From positions 23,276 to 87,275 of the forward strand of contig MGUA01000037.1 of the NCBI GenBank assembly GCA_001799735.1: a stretch of DNA of 64,000 bases, written 5' to 3'. The notes beneath the pieces are model-generated. The model was not told the DNA's origin. It saw only the letters and a program-made list of their open reading frames with translations, and made no database searches. The translations under genes were made by a program, and so were the position numbers. Positions 23,977 through 31,990 of the stretch are shown in pieces (within the stretch, counting starts at the first letter, position 1; every line of letters starts with the position of its first letter). This stretch comes from Elusimicrobia bacterium GWB2_63_22 (GTDB lineage Bacteria > Elusimicrobiota > Elusimicrobia > Elusimicrobiales > UBA9959).

Positions 23977-25706
23977 AAGTTTACCTTTCCCTCGGTTCCA
24001 ACCTCGGCGACAGGTTGGCCAACCTGCAGCGCGCGTTGGCGCTGCTCGGGCGAAGCGGCTGCCGGGTCGTCAGGAAGTCTTCAGTTTACGAGACCGCCCC
24101 CCTCTACTATCTCGCCCAGCCCGCTTTCTTCAACCAGGCCGTTGTCTGCGAGACCCGGCTTTCCCCCGAAGGCCTGCTGGCGCTTATAGGGCGCGCGGAG
24201 AAGGCGCTCAAGCGCAGCCGCCTGGTAAAGAACGGGCCGCGCACGGCGGACATCGACATCCTTTTTTACGGCGGGCACGTGATAAACGGCCCCGGGCTGC
24301 AGGTGCCACACCCCCGCCTGGCCGAGCGCGAGTTTGTGCTGGCCCCGCTGGCCGAAATAGCGCCCGGCCTGCGGCACCCGGTCACCGGGGTAAGCGCGGC
24401 CGAGATGCTGGCGGCCCTTAAAGACCTCGGGGGCGCGCGCCGCCTGCCCGCCACTTACGACGAGGCCCAGGCCTGGCTGGCCGCCCTCCCCCCGCCGTCG
24501 GCTTCGGCCCATTACTCGCTGGACAAAATAAAGGCCGCCCTCGCCGGGCTGGGCAGGCCTGAAAAACACATGGGCCTGGTGGTACACATAACGGGGTCTA
24601 CCGGCAAAACCAGCTCCGCCTGCCTGACGGCTGCGGCCCTGACGGCCTGCGGCCACCGTACCGGGCTCTACACCAGCCCGCATCTCACCGGGCCGCGCGA
24701 ACGCATAAAGCTGGGCGGCGCGGAGATAAGCCGCAAAGATTTTCTCTCTTGCCTGCTGAAAGTGGAGTCTGTCGCCGCCGGGGAGCTTTCTTATTTTGAA
24801 CTGCTCACCGCTATGGCTTTTCTGTATTTTTCTCAGAAGAAGGCGCGCTTCTCGGTGATAGAGGCCGGGCTGGGCGGACGCCTGGACGCTACCAACGCCG
24901 CCGATGGCGCGGTGGCCGGCATCACGTCGGTGAGCCTGGAGCACGCGGCGCTGCTGGGCCCCGGGCTAAAAGATATCGCCGCGCATAAGGCCGGCATCAT
25001 AAAGGAAGGGAGCTGCGCGCTGGCGGGCCTGCGGATCCCGCCGGCGGCGCTGGCTGTGATCGCAGCCCGGGCGGCCGCCGTTAACGCCGGGCTCGCCAGG
25101 CCGTCGCGCTATACCGCCTATCTCGGCCCGCTGGCCAGGCGTGGAGGAAGCTTTCAGGCCGAGAACGGCGCTTTCGCGCTGAGTCTCGCCGCCATGGCCG
25201 CCGGGCTGGCCGGGGGAGAGTTCAATCTTAACAAGGCCGCGGCCGCGCTGCCGGGCGCCGTCCCCCCCGGCCGCCTTGAAGCCCTTAAATACAAAGGGCG
25301 CGGTTTTATCCTCGACGGGGCGCATAACGCCGAGGGCGTGGCCGCCCTGCTGGCGGAGCCGGCCCTGCTCGGCCGCCGGCTGTACCTGGTGCTGTCCCTC
25401 ATGGAGGATAAGGCGCTGGGCCTTTTAGTGGGCAAGTTCGCGGCTGTCGCCGAGGGTGTCATCTTCACGCGGGCCTCTTCCTACCGCGCCGCGGACCCCG
25501 TAAAATTAAAAGGCCTGCTGCCCGCGTCTTTCGCCGGGCGCGCCGAAGTTGTAGCGGCGCCTGGCAGGGCACTGGCTGCCGCCCTGCGGCTGGCGCCCGC
25601 CGGCGCCGTGGTGCTGGCCGCGGGCAGCCTCTACCTCGCCGGGGATATAAAGGCTTTCCTGAAAGGCCGCACCGTCACCCACCCCAAAGAAATGCTGACC
25701 AAATAA
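23973..25706 (+). CDS. Bifunctional HPPK (FolK) - folylpolyglutamate/dihydrofolate synthase (FolC) fusion
   Basis: A 577-residue fusion. Residues about 1-150 are HPPK: YLSLGSNLGDR, SSVYETAPL, NGPRTADIDILFYG and VPHPRLAEREFVLAPL. After a linker, residues about 185-570 form a Mur-ligase-like FolC domain: HITGSTGKTSSAC (P-loop), TSPHLTGPRERI, FSVIEAGLGGRLDATN, ITSVSLEHAALLG, HKAGIIKEG, FILDGAHNAEG. FolK makes the FolP substrate and FolC glutamylates the product, so the fusion flanks the FolP step. FolK is more often joined to FolB or FolP; fusion to FolC is unusual. Confidence 0.93.
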   Translation: MKVYLSLGSNLGDRLANLQRALALLGRSGCRVVRKSSVYETAPLYYLAQPAFFNQAVVCETRLSPEGLLALIGRAEKALKRSRLVKNGPRTADIDILFYGGHVINGPGLQVPHPRLAEREFVLAPLAEIAPGLRHPVTGVSAAEMLAALKDLGGARRLPATYDEAQAWLAALPPPSASAHYSLDKIKAALAGLGRPEKHMGLVVHITGSTGKTSSACLTAAALTACGHRTGLYTSPHLTGPRERIKLGGAEISRKDFLSCLLKVESVAAGELSYFELLTAMAFLYFSQKKARFSVIEAGLGGRLDATNAADGAVAGITSVSLEHAALLGPGLKDIAAHKAGIIKEGSCALAGLRIPPAALAVIAARAAAVNAGLARPSRYTAYLGPLARRGGSFQAENGAFALSLAAMAAGLAGGEFNLNKAAAALPGAVPPGRLEALKYKGRGFILDGAHNAEGVAALLAEPALLGRRLYLVLSLMEDKALGLLVGKFAAVAEGVIFTRASSYRAADPVKLKGLLPASFAGRAEVVAAPGRALAAALRLAPAGAVVLAAGSLYLAGDIKAFLKGRTVTHPKEMLTK

Positions 25707-25732
25707 AAAAGCCGGGGAGTTCTTCCCCGGCT
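25705..25732 (-). terminator. Rho-independent terminator of tRNA-Arg
   Basis: Stem AGCCGGGGA (25710-25718) with TCCCCGGCT (25724-25732). The T tract is on the minus strand, so it terminates the minus-strand tRNA-Arg transcript. It may also insulate the folate operon. Confidence 0.8.
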
Positions 25733-25743
25733 GAAATCTGGAG

Positions 25744-25815
25744 TGTCCCCACCAGGAATCGAACCTGGATCGCCTGCTTAGAAGGCAGGAGCTCTATCCG
25801 TTGAGCTATGGGGAC
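25744..25815 (-). tRNA. tRNA-Arg(TCT)
   Basis: A minus-strand cloverleaf: acceptor GTCCCCA/TGGGGAC, D-arm AGCTCAACGGATAGAGCT, anticodon loop CTTCTAA (anticodon TCT) and T-arm CCAGGTTCGATTCCTGG. The discriminator is A and CCA is not encoded. A terminator follows directly. Confidence 0.96.
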
Positions 25816-25852
25816 AATTTGTATATTTTACAACAATAACCCGCGGGAACGG

Positions 25853-26878
25853 TCAGCCCTGCGCTCCCAGCTGGCCGTACCCGGCGGCTATGTCCGCGCC
25901 CTTTTCCCGGCGCAGGTGGGCGCGCACGCCTCCCTCCGCCATTGCCGCCTGGAAGGCCTTGGCCTTCTCAAAGCTGCCCGGAGTAAACGGTTTTCCCGAG
26001 GGGACCGGGCTGTACAGCGTCAGGTCCACCTTGCAGTTGAGGTCCTTTATCAATGCCAGCAGTTTAGCCGCGTCCTGCGGCGTGTCGTTGACCCCGTCGA
26101 AAACTATATAGTCGAAGAGCACCGACCGCTTGGTCCTGTCGCCGTAGTAGCGCGCGGCCCCGATGATCTGCCGCAGGGAATACTTCTTGGCCACGGGCGT
26201 CAGCGCTCCCCGCTGTTCCTCGTCGGCGGTTATCAGCGACACCGCCAGCTTTATGGCCAGGTGCGAGTCGGCGAGCTCCCTGATCACAGGCACCACCCCT
26301 ACCGTGGAGACCGTTATCCTGAATTGCGGAAAATTATAGCCCTTGTTGTCTGAAAGGATCAGGATGCTTCTTTTTACGTCGGCCCAGTTCATGAACGGCT
26401 CACCCGAACCGGCGAACTTAAGGCTGTCCAGCGGCCGGCCGGCCTCGCGGCGGCAGGCGGCGAACTGCGCCAGGATCTCCGACGGTTTAAGGTCGCGCTT
26501 GAGGCCCGCGGCGCCGGCGGCGCAGAACACGCAGCCGCAGGCACAGCCGGCCTGCGAGGAGACGCAGGCTGCGGCGGCCTCCTTGGTGAACGTTATCACG
26601 CTTTCGGCCCTGGCGCCGTCGGCGAAGGTGAAGGCCAGCTTTATCGTCCCGTCGGCGGAAACGCTCTTCTCCACCTTGGGCGCGGGGATAAAATCGTATC
26701 TTTCGGCCAGTTTCTGCTTCAGCGCCTCGTCTATGCCGGGCAGCTCGCCGTAGCCGGCGGCGCCCTTCTTGTGCAGCAGGCCGAAGACCCGGTCTATGCG
26801 CGAGCCTTTCTCGCCCAGCGCGACCAGCGCCCTGGCCAGCTCCTGCCTGGTAAAATCCCTGAGGTCCGGTTTTGTCAT
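25853..26878 (-). CDS. RlmN-family radical SAM rRNA methyltransferase lacking the C-terminal cysteine
   Basis: A 341-residue protein close in length to RlmN, which methylates C2 of A2503 in 23S rRNA (and A37 of some tRNAs). The N-terminal Cys in ACVSSQAG and the radical SAM cluster motif CACGCVFC are present, as are the LKFAGSGEP and TVSTVGVVPVI blocks. The C-terminal signature, normally A-C-G-Q-L around E. coli Cys355, reads G-Y-G-Q-L: codon TAC instead of TGC. That cysteine is methylated and required in E. coli RlmN, so this protein may be inactive or altered. A TATAAT lies six bases before the ATG, with no Shine-Dalgarno. Confidence 0.88.
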   Translation of the reverse strand: MTKPDLRDFTRQELARALVALGEKGSRIDRVFGLLHKKGAAGYGELPGIDEALKQKLAERYDFIPAPKVEKSVSADGTIKLAFTFADGARAESVITFTKEAAAACVSSQAGCACGCVFCAAGAAGLKRDLKPSEILAQFAACRREAGRPLDSLKFAGSGEPFMNWADVKRSILILSDNKGYNFPQFRITVSTVGVVPVIRELADSHLAIKLAVSLITADEEQRGALTPVAKKYSLRQIIGAARYYGDRTKRSVLFDYIVFDGVNDTPQDAAKLLALIKDLNCKVDLTLYSPVPSGKPFTPGSFEKAKAFQAAMAEGGVRAHLRREKGADIAAGYGQLGAQG

Positions 26879-26884
26879 CCTGTA

Positions 26885-26890
26885 ATTATA
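26885..26890 (-). promoter_or_regulatory. -10 box (TATAAT) of the RlmN-like gene; probable leaderless start
   Basis: TATAAT on the minus strand followed by six bases (TACAGG) and the ATG at 26878. It faces the divergent -10 box at 26930-26935. Confidence 0.5.
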
Positions 26891-26929
26891 ACTTTTAAGG
26901 GGGTTCCGACGGAGGCGGCGCGATTATTA

Positions 26930-26935
26930 TATAAT
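26930..26935 (+). promoter_or_regulatory. -10 box (TATAAT) of the lipoprotein gene; probable leaderless start
   Basis: TATAAT lies nine bases before the ATG at 26945, leaving an expected 5'UTR of about three bases. There is no -35 consensus 16-18 bases upstream. Confidence 0.5.
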
Positions 26936-26944
26936 AGGGTTACG

Positions 26945-27757
26945 ATGCGTACCAGAGGGGCGGAGCTAATACTTATATCGCTGCTGTCGCTGGCGGCCGG
27001 TTGTTCGGCGCGCTACGGCGACGCCGTCGAGCTGGAGCGCCAGGGCCGCTTTGCGCCTGCCGCCGAAAAGTACAAGGCTTTCGCCCTGGCCAACCCCACG
27101 GCGCCCGAGGCGCCCAAGGCGCTGCAGGCCGCGGCCGGCCTCTATGCGCTAAAGCTGGGCGTCTGCCAGGAGTCCAGGCCGCTCTTGGAGCGCCTGGCCC
27201 GGGAGTATCCCTCTCATAAAATGCCGGAGGACGTGTTCCGCCGCATCTTCGTCTGCCCCGACTACTTCCCCGCCGGGCCGGGCCTAAAGTGGACCTACGG
27301 CGACTCCCAGACGCTGGGCCGCAACGCCAGGCAGGAAGTGATAGTGACCGACCATACCTCCAGGGGCGCGGTCATAAAGAACGCTTTTTACGCCGGTACG
27401 TCTCTGGTGAGCAGCCAGAAGAAAACCTACCGCTTCGCGGAGATGGATTTTATAGAGGCCAATGCCGGCGCCGTCACAAAAATACTCCGCTACCCGCTGG
27501 AGGCCGGCAAGGCCTGGCCCTCCTCCGCCCCGGAGGGCCGCCTGGAGTTCCTGGTCGAGCAGACCGGCCTGAAGGTAAAGGTGAAGGCCGGGGAGTTTAC
27601 GGACTGCGTCAAGATCCGCCGCCGAGTGGCGGGCATGCCGTCGTGGATCTACGAATATTACGCCCCCTGGACCGGCAAGGTGCTTACCTCCGTTGGCGGC
27701 ACCGGCTTCGCGGAGAACAGGGTGACCGAGCTTTTAAAGTATGAAGAAAAAAAGTAA
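26945..27757 (+). CDS. Lipoprotein with N-terminal TPR-like segment
   Basis: A 270-residue protein with a lipobox (LLSLAAGC, Cys at about residue 19). Residues 25-90 resemble tetratricopeptide helices (ELERQGRFAPAAEKYKAFALANP), like those in envelope lipoproteins of the BamD type. The C-terminal half is beta-rich and unassigned. The start is the ATG at 26945 because of the -10 box and signal peptide; a longer frame from 26771 runs antisense through the RlmN-like gene. It overlaps the RecB-like nuclease gene by 17 bases. Confidence 0.7.
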   Translation: MRTRGAELILISLLSLAAGCSARYGDAVELERQGRFAPAAEKYKAFALANPTAPEAPKALQAAAGLYALKLGVCQESRPLLERLAREYPSHKMPEDVFRRIFVCPDYFPAGPGLKWTYGDSQTLGRNARQEVIVTDHTSRGAVIKNAFYAGTSLVSSQKKTYRFAEMDFIEANAGAVTKILRYPLEAGKAWPSSAPEGRLEFLVEQTGLKVKVKAGEFTDCVKIRRRVAGMPSWIYEYYAPWTGKVLTSVGGTGFAENRVTELLKYEEKK

Positions 27758-29009
27758 AGAACCGGCTCCCGCCGCGGGCCTTTTCGGGGAGATAACGCCC
27801 CCGCCCGCCCCCGCCGTCAAGAGCGGCCTGCTGGCCTTCTCTTATTCCAAGATGTCGCTGTACGAGGAATGCCCCCTCAAGTACAAGTTCAAGTACATCG
27901 ACAAGATCAAGGAAGAGCCCAAGTTCTACTTCGCCTTCGGATCGGCCATCCACGCGGCGCTGGAGTTCCTCTATTCCGTCCGCAATCCCCCCTTCCCCAC
28001 CATCGAGGAGGTCTGCGAAGACTTCCGCCGGGAGTGGAACCTTAAGTCCTACCTGGAGAAAGGCTACCGCACCCAGCAGCGCTCCGACGACGATTACCAG
28101 AAAGGCCTGCTGATGCTGAAGGCCTACTACGAGCATAACCGCGCGCGCTTCGCCCCGCCGTTCCTGGTGGAGTACGCCACCGACGTGGAGGTGGACGGCC
28201 TGCTGGTGCGCACCATCTCCGACCGCATAGAGCACCTGGGCGGCGGCGAGATAACGATCATAGACTACAAGACCGGCAAGGACGTCAAGCGAGAGCCCGC
28301 CCAGCTCTACATGTACCAGAAGATTACCGAGATGGACCCGCGCCTGCGGGAGAAGATCGCCGAGACCTACGGTACCCGCGTGGCCGCCGTGAAGATCCGC
28401 GAGCTGCTCTACTACCACGTGCCGACCAACAAGGAATACCACTTCGAGCGCGCCGGAGACAAGGAGATAGGCGGCTTCTGGGAGCGCGTGCTGGGCGTGG
28501 CCGACAGCATCCGCGGCCTCAAGTTCGACCCCACGCCCGCCGAGCGGGCCTGCTCCTGGTGCGACTACAAATCCCTCTGCCCCGCTTTCTTCGGCGGGCA
28601 TCCCCATAACGCGGCGCAGCCCGCCGCGGTCCCCGGGGAGAATATAGAAGTGCTGGTGGACCGCTACGGCCGGCTTAAGGAGCGCATGGACGAGCTGCAG
28701 GCGCAGCTGGACCAGGTGGCCGACAGCATCGCCCGCGCGGCCAAGGACGGCGCGGAGTATGCCGGCTCCCAGTATACCGCCCGGGTGAAGAAGCAGTCCA
28801 AATGGGAGTTCAAGGACCGCGACGCGGTTATAAAGATCCTCAACCAGTTCGACCTGTACAAGGACGCGCTCACGCTGACCCTGACCGGCATAACCAATGT
28901 GCTGGAGAGCGCCGGGCTACAGGAGGAGGCCCGCAAAAAGCTCCTCGAGCAGGCCGTTAAAAAGACCGGCCTGGACATCAAAGTGGTCAAGAAAGAAGGC
29001 CTGATCTGA
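27741..29009 (+). CDS. RecB/Cas4-like PD-(D/E)XK nuclease with probable [4Fe-4S] cluster
   Basis: A 422-residue protein. Nuclease motifs are SYSKMSLYEECPLKYKFKY, GSAIHAALE, SDRIEHL and IIDYKTGK (PD-(D/E)XK core). One cysteine near residue 43 and a late trio CSWCDYKSLC (about 274-283) match the cluster-binding pattern of AddB, Cas4 and related iron-sulphur nucleases. A C-terminal tail of about 120 residues contains a coiled-coil-like helix (VDRYGRLKERMDELQAQLDQVADSIARAA). It probably processes DNA ends in repair. No helicase partner and no CRISPR genes are near, so it is not a Cas4 of a local system. Confidence 0.88.
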   Translation: MKKKSKEPAPAAGLFGEITPPPAPAVKSGLLAFSYSKMSLYEECPLKYKFKYIDKIKEEPKFYFAFGSAIHAALEFLYSVRNPPFPTIEEVCEDFRREWNLKSYLEKGYRTQQRSDDDYQKGLLMLKAYYEHNRARFAPPFLVEYATDVEVDGLLVRTISDRIEHLGGGEITIIDYKTGKDVKREPAQLYMYQKITEMDPRLREKIAETYGTRVAAVKIRELLYYHVPTNKEYHFERAGDKEIGGFWERVLGVADSIRGLKFDPTPAERACSWCDYKSLCPAFFGGHPHNAAQPAAVPGENIEVLVDRYGRLKERMDELQAQLDQVADSIARAAKDGAEYAGSQYTARVKKQSKWEFKDRDAVIKILNQFDLYKDALTLTLTGITNVLESAGLQEEARKKLLEQAVKKTGLDIKVVKKEGLI

Positions 29010-29016
29010 CCCCGTT

Positions 29017-30513
29017 ATGCCGGAAAAATTCATAATCGTACTCGACCAGGGCAGCTCCAGCTCCCGCGCGCTCGCCTTCGACCTCGACGGCAGCGTCCGC
29101 TATAAGGCCCAGCGCAAAGTGGAGCCGGCCTATCCCTCCCCGGGCCGCGCCGAGTACGACGCCGAAAAGCTCTACGCCAGCCAGGCCGACAGCCTCTCCG
29201 ACGTGCTGGAGAAGCTCCCGGCGGACGCCGAAGTGACCGCGCTCGGCATAGCGGCCCAGCGCTCCACCATCGTGCTCTGGGACAAGGCCACCGGCGCCCC
29301 GCTGGCCCCCGCCCTGAGCTGGCAGGACGGCCGCGCCCTGGACCTGCTGGGCAAGATCCCTCTTTCCAATACCCGCATCCACGACCTGACCGGCCTTTAC
29401 AAGACGCCCTACTACAGCGCCTCCAAGATCGCCTGGTGCCTGGAGAATTACCCGGAAGTTAAAGCGGCCGCGGCGGAAGGGCGCCTGCTGATAGCGCCGG
29501 TGGCTACCTACGTCATCTGGCGGCTCTCCGGCGGCAAAGCTTTCGTTACGGATCCTTCCCAGGCCCAGCGCACGCTGCTCTTTAACCTGCGGCGGCTCCG
29601 GTGGGAGCCCCGGCTGCTGTCCCTTTTCGGCGTGGACGCGGCGCTGCTGCCTGAAATCAGGCCCAGCATGGGCCGCCTGGGCCACGTAGAGGCGGCCGGG
29701 CGCCGCATCCCGGTGACCGCCATGCTGGGCGACCAGCAGGCCGCCATGCTCGGCCTCGGCCTCGAGGCCCCCAACTCCGCCGCGCTCAACTACGGCACCG
29801 GCGCCTTCCTCCTGGTCAACACCGGCCGCAAGCCGCTCAAGATCCGCGGCCTGCTCAATTCCTTCGGCTGGCAGGAGGGCCGGGGCAAGAAGAAGATCTG
29901 CTACTTCACCGAAAGCACGGTTAACTCCGCCGGCACGGCGCTGGAATGGCTTAAACAGAAATTCGGCATGTTCGAGGATATCGGGGAAGTGGACGGCATG
30001 TGCCGCAAGTCCAAAAACCGCCTGCTCTGCCTGCCGGCCATCGGCGGCCTGGGCGCGCCCTACTGGGATTTTACCGCCTTCACCACTTTCGCCGGCTTCT
30101 CCCCGCACTCGGACAAATACGACGTGGTGCGCGGCGTCACCGAGGGCATCGCCTACATGGTGGGCGACGCTTTCGACCTGGTAAAGAAGAAGGGCTTCAA
30201 GATAGAGGAGCTGAAGGTTTCCGGCGGGCTGTCCAGGATAGACTGGCTGCTGCAGTTCCAGGCCGACATCACCGGCGCCCGCATAGTGCCCCTCGAGGAG
30301 TCCGAGGCTACCGCCATGGGCGCCGCCCTGGCCGCGGCGCGCGGGCAGGGGCTGGCCCCCAGCTGGCAGGCCAAGGTTTCCAGCCGCGTCTTCACCCCGC
30401 TTATCGGCGAGGAGGAGCGCCATAACCTGCTTAAAGGCTGGCGCCTCTTCGTTAAAAATATCCGCCGCACCAGCCGGGACCTGCGCCGGACCGGCATCCT
30501 CCCGCACGTGTAG
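29017..30513 (+). CDS. Glycerol kinase-like FGGY carbohydrate kinase
   Basis: A 498-residue kinase of the FGGY family, most like glycerol kinase: N-terminal FIIVLDQGSSSSRALAFD phosphate loop, AQRSTIVLWDKATGAPLAPALSWQDGR, AMLGDQQAAMLGLG, LNYGTGAFLLVN, and GLGAPYWDFTA. ATP is used to phosphorylate a polyol, probably glycerol to glycerol-3-phosphate. No glycerol facilitator or glycerol-3-phosphate dehydrogenase is adjacent, so substrate assignment is moderately sure. The stop codon lies at the edge of a long inverted repeat. Confidence 0.85.
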   Translation: MPEKFIIVLDQGSSSSRALAFDLDGSVRYKAQRKVEPAYPSPGRAEYDAEKLYASQADSLSDVLEKLPADAEVTALGIAAQRSTIVLWDKATGAPLAPALSWQDGRALDLLGKIPLSNTRIHDLTGLYKTPYYSASKIAWCLENYPEVKAAAAEGRLLIAPVATYVIWRLSGGKAFVTDPSQAQRTLLFNLRRLRWEPRLLSLFGVDAALLPEIRPSMGRLGHVEAAGRRIPVTAMLGDQQAAMLGLGLEAPNSAALNYGTGAFLLVNTGRKPLKIRGLLNSFGWQEGRGKKKICYFTESTVNSAGTALEWLKQKFGMFEDIGEVDGMCRKSKNRLLCLPAIGGLGAPYWDFTAFTTFAGFSPHSDKYDVVRGVTEGIAYMVGDAFDLVKKKGFKIEELKVSGGLSRIDWLLQFQADITGARIVPLEESEATAMGAALAAARGQGLAPSWQAKVSSRVFTPLIGEEERHNLLKGWRLFVKNIRRTSRDLRRTGILPHV

Positions 30514-30640
30514 GGGACGCTCATTCCTAATTCCTAATTACAGGCGCGATAACAGGCAGGCCGCATTCCCATAGGGAAAACGGCCTGCCTTGTTTTTACC
30601 GCGTTCGAAAATAATTAGGAATTAGGAATGAGCGTCCCCT
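30512..30640. repeat. REP/MITE-like element with perfect 29-bp inverted arms
   Basis: Arms at 30512-30540 and 30612-30640 match perfectly as inverted repeats and begin AGGGGACGCTCATTCC. The 71-base centre carries a terminator hairpin. Both flanking stop codons (kinase at 30511-30513, trxB at 30622-30624) fall in or at the arms. Very similar arms occur at 59360-59477. Confidence 0.85.
30554..30597 (+). terminator. Rho-independent terminator after the FGGY kinase gene
   Basis: Stem AGGCAGGCCG (30554-30563) with CGGCCTGCCT (30581-30590), an inner TTCCC/GGGAA pairing, and a T-rich tail. It is nested inside the 30.5-kb inverted repeat. Confidence 0.88.
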
Positions 30641-31566
30641 GCCTCTATAAAGGCCAGGGCTTCCAGCGCCGCCTTGCAGCCGGTGCCGGCGGCTACCACG
30701 GCCTGTTTGTAGCGGGTATCCATCACGTCGCCGGCGGCGTAAACACCGGGGACCGAGGTGGCGGTTTTCTCGTCGGTCACCACGTAGCCGCCCTCGTCCA
30801 GCTTCAGCTTGTCCTTTACCAGGCCGGTGGCCGGGGTGTGGCCTATGGCGATAAAGGCCCCGGTCACGTCCAGCCGGCGGATCGCCCCGGTCTTGACGTT
30901 CTTAAGGTTTACCGCGGACAGCTTGGCCTCGCCGGTGAACTCCTCGGGGATATGGTCGTAGATGATCTCCACTTTCGGGTTGGCCTTGAGCTTTTCCTGC
31001 AGGCGGAAACTGGCGCGCAGCTGGTCCCGGCGGTGCACCAGGTAGACCTTGGCGGCGAACTTGGTGAGGAACAGGGTGTCCTCGGCGGCGGTGTCGCCCC
31101 CGCCGATAACGCAGACTTCCTTGCCGCGGTAAAAGAAACCGTCGCAGGTGGCGCAGCCGGACACGCCCTTGCCTTTGTATTTTTCCTCCGAAGGCGTCCC
31201 CAGCCAGCGGGCCTGGGCGCCGGTGGCCAGGATCACCGCGTCGGCCGTGTAGTCTTTCCCGCTGCCGGCCTTAAGCCGGAACGGCCGGGCGGACAGGTCC
31301 AGCCCGGTGATAGAGTCCTGGAAGACTTTGGCGCCAAGCCGGGTGACCTGACGCAGCATATTGCTCATCAGGTCGGCTCCTACGACGGGGTCCACGAAGC
31401 CGGGATAGTTCTCTATCTCCATGGTCTGCAGCAGCTGGCCGCCGGGGGCCATGCCGCCGAAGAGGGCGGTGGATGCCCCGCCGCGCGTGGCGTAGATGGC
31501 CGCGGTGAAGCCGGCCGGGCCGGAGCCGATGATGGCTATCTCGAAATGGGAGTCTTGTTCTGTCAT
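30622..31566 (-). CDS. trxB: Thioredoxin reductase
   Basis: A 314-residue FAD/NADPH enzyme that keeps thioredoxin reduced. It has the FAD-binding IIGSGPAGFTAAIYA, redox-active pair in CATC (about residues 134-137), NADPH-binding VCVIGGGDTAAEDTLFLT and the C-terminal GVYAAGDVMDTRYKQAVVAAGTGCKAA block. Length is normal. It is the last gene of a run from cutA through maf and queD. Confidence 0.96.
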   Translation of the reverse strand: MTEQDSHFEIAIIGSGPAGFTAAIYATRGGASTALFGGMAPGGQLLQTMEIENYPGFVDPVVGADLMSNMLRQVTRLGAKVFQDSITGLDLSARPFRLKAGSGKDYTADAVILATGAQARWLGTPSEEKYKGKGVSGCATCDGFFYRGKEVCVIGGGDTAAEDTLFLTKFAAKVYLVHRRDQLRASFRLQEKLKANPKVEIIYDHIPEEFTGEAKLSAVNLKNVKTGAIRRLDVTGAFIAIGHTPATGLVKDKLKLDEGGYVVTDEKTATSVPGVYAAGDVMDTRYKQAVVAAGTGCKAALEALAFIEAGDAHS

Positions 31567-31578
31567 TGTATGTTCCTT

Positions 31579-31989
31579 TTAATCCCGGCGGTACAGGGCC
31601 ATGGAGGTCGGGGTTTCCCAGAAGGCGGCCTCGTCTACGGGCAGGCCCAGGGCGGCCGCCTGGTCGAAGACCAGCCTGGCCAGCACCTCGGCCGTCGGGT
31701 TCTCGTCGGTCAGGTAGCAGGCCTGGCCTTCTTTGGCCAGCACGCCGGCCAGCGGGTCGGCCTTGCACAGGATCACTTTATGGTCCAGGCTGTCGTCCAG
31801 CCAGGTCTTTATGGTCTTGCCGAGCAGGGTGAAATCCATCACCATCCTCTCTCCGTTAAGCTCGGCGGCTTTAAGCGTTACCTCCACCACGCCGTTGTGG
31901 CCGTGCAGGTTTTCGCATTTGCCGTTATAGTTGAGCAGGCGGTGGCCGTAGGCCAGGTGGAAGGTTTTTTTTATCTTGTGTACGGGCAT
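31579..31989 (-). CDS. queD: 6-pyruvoyl-tetrahydropterin synthase / 6-carboxytetrahydropterin synthase homologue
   Basis: A 136-residue protein. Zinc-binding histidines are in FHLAYGH and NLHGHN, with the catalytic cysteine in GKCENLHGH. The DFTLLGK and SLDHKVIL blocks follow, and WETPTSMALYR closes the domain. In bacteria this family usually makes carboxytetrahydropterin for queuosine. No other queuosine gene is in the window, so a folate or pterin role is not excluded. Confidence 0.9.
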   Translation of the reverse strand: MPVHKIKKTFHLAYGHRLLNYNGKCENLHGHNGVVEVTLKAAELNGERMVMDFTLLGKTIKTWLDDSLDHKVILCKADPLAGVLAKEGQACYLTDENPTAEVLARLVFDQAAALGLPVDEAAFWETPTSMALYRRD

Positions 31990-31990
31990 A

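Noticed and set aside
25853..26878. RlmN-like gene as the radical SAM partner of MEMO/AMMECR1
   Set aside because: Its motifs (CxxxCxxC region, GSGEP, C-terminal GQL) are of RlmN type, not the AmmeMemoRadiSam radical SAM protein.
26771..26944. Upstream start for the lipoprotein gene
   Set aside because: It would run through the RlmN-like gene and destroy the signal peptide; the ATG at 26945 has a -10 box.
27741..29009. RecB-like nuclease as Cas4 of a CRISPR system
   Set aside because: No repeat-spacer array or other cas gene exists in the window, and the protein is longer than Cas4 with a coiled-coil tail.
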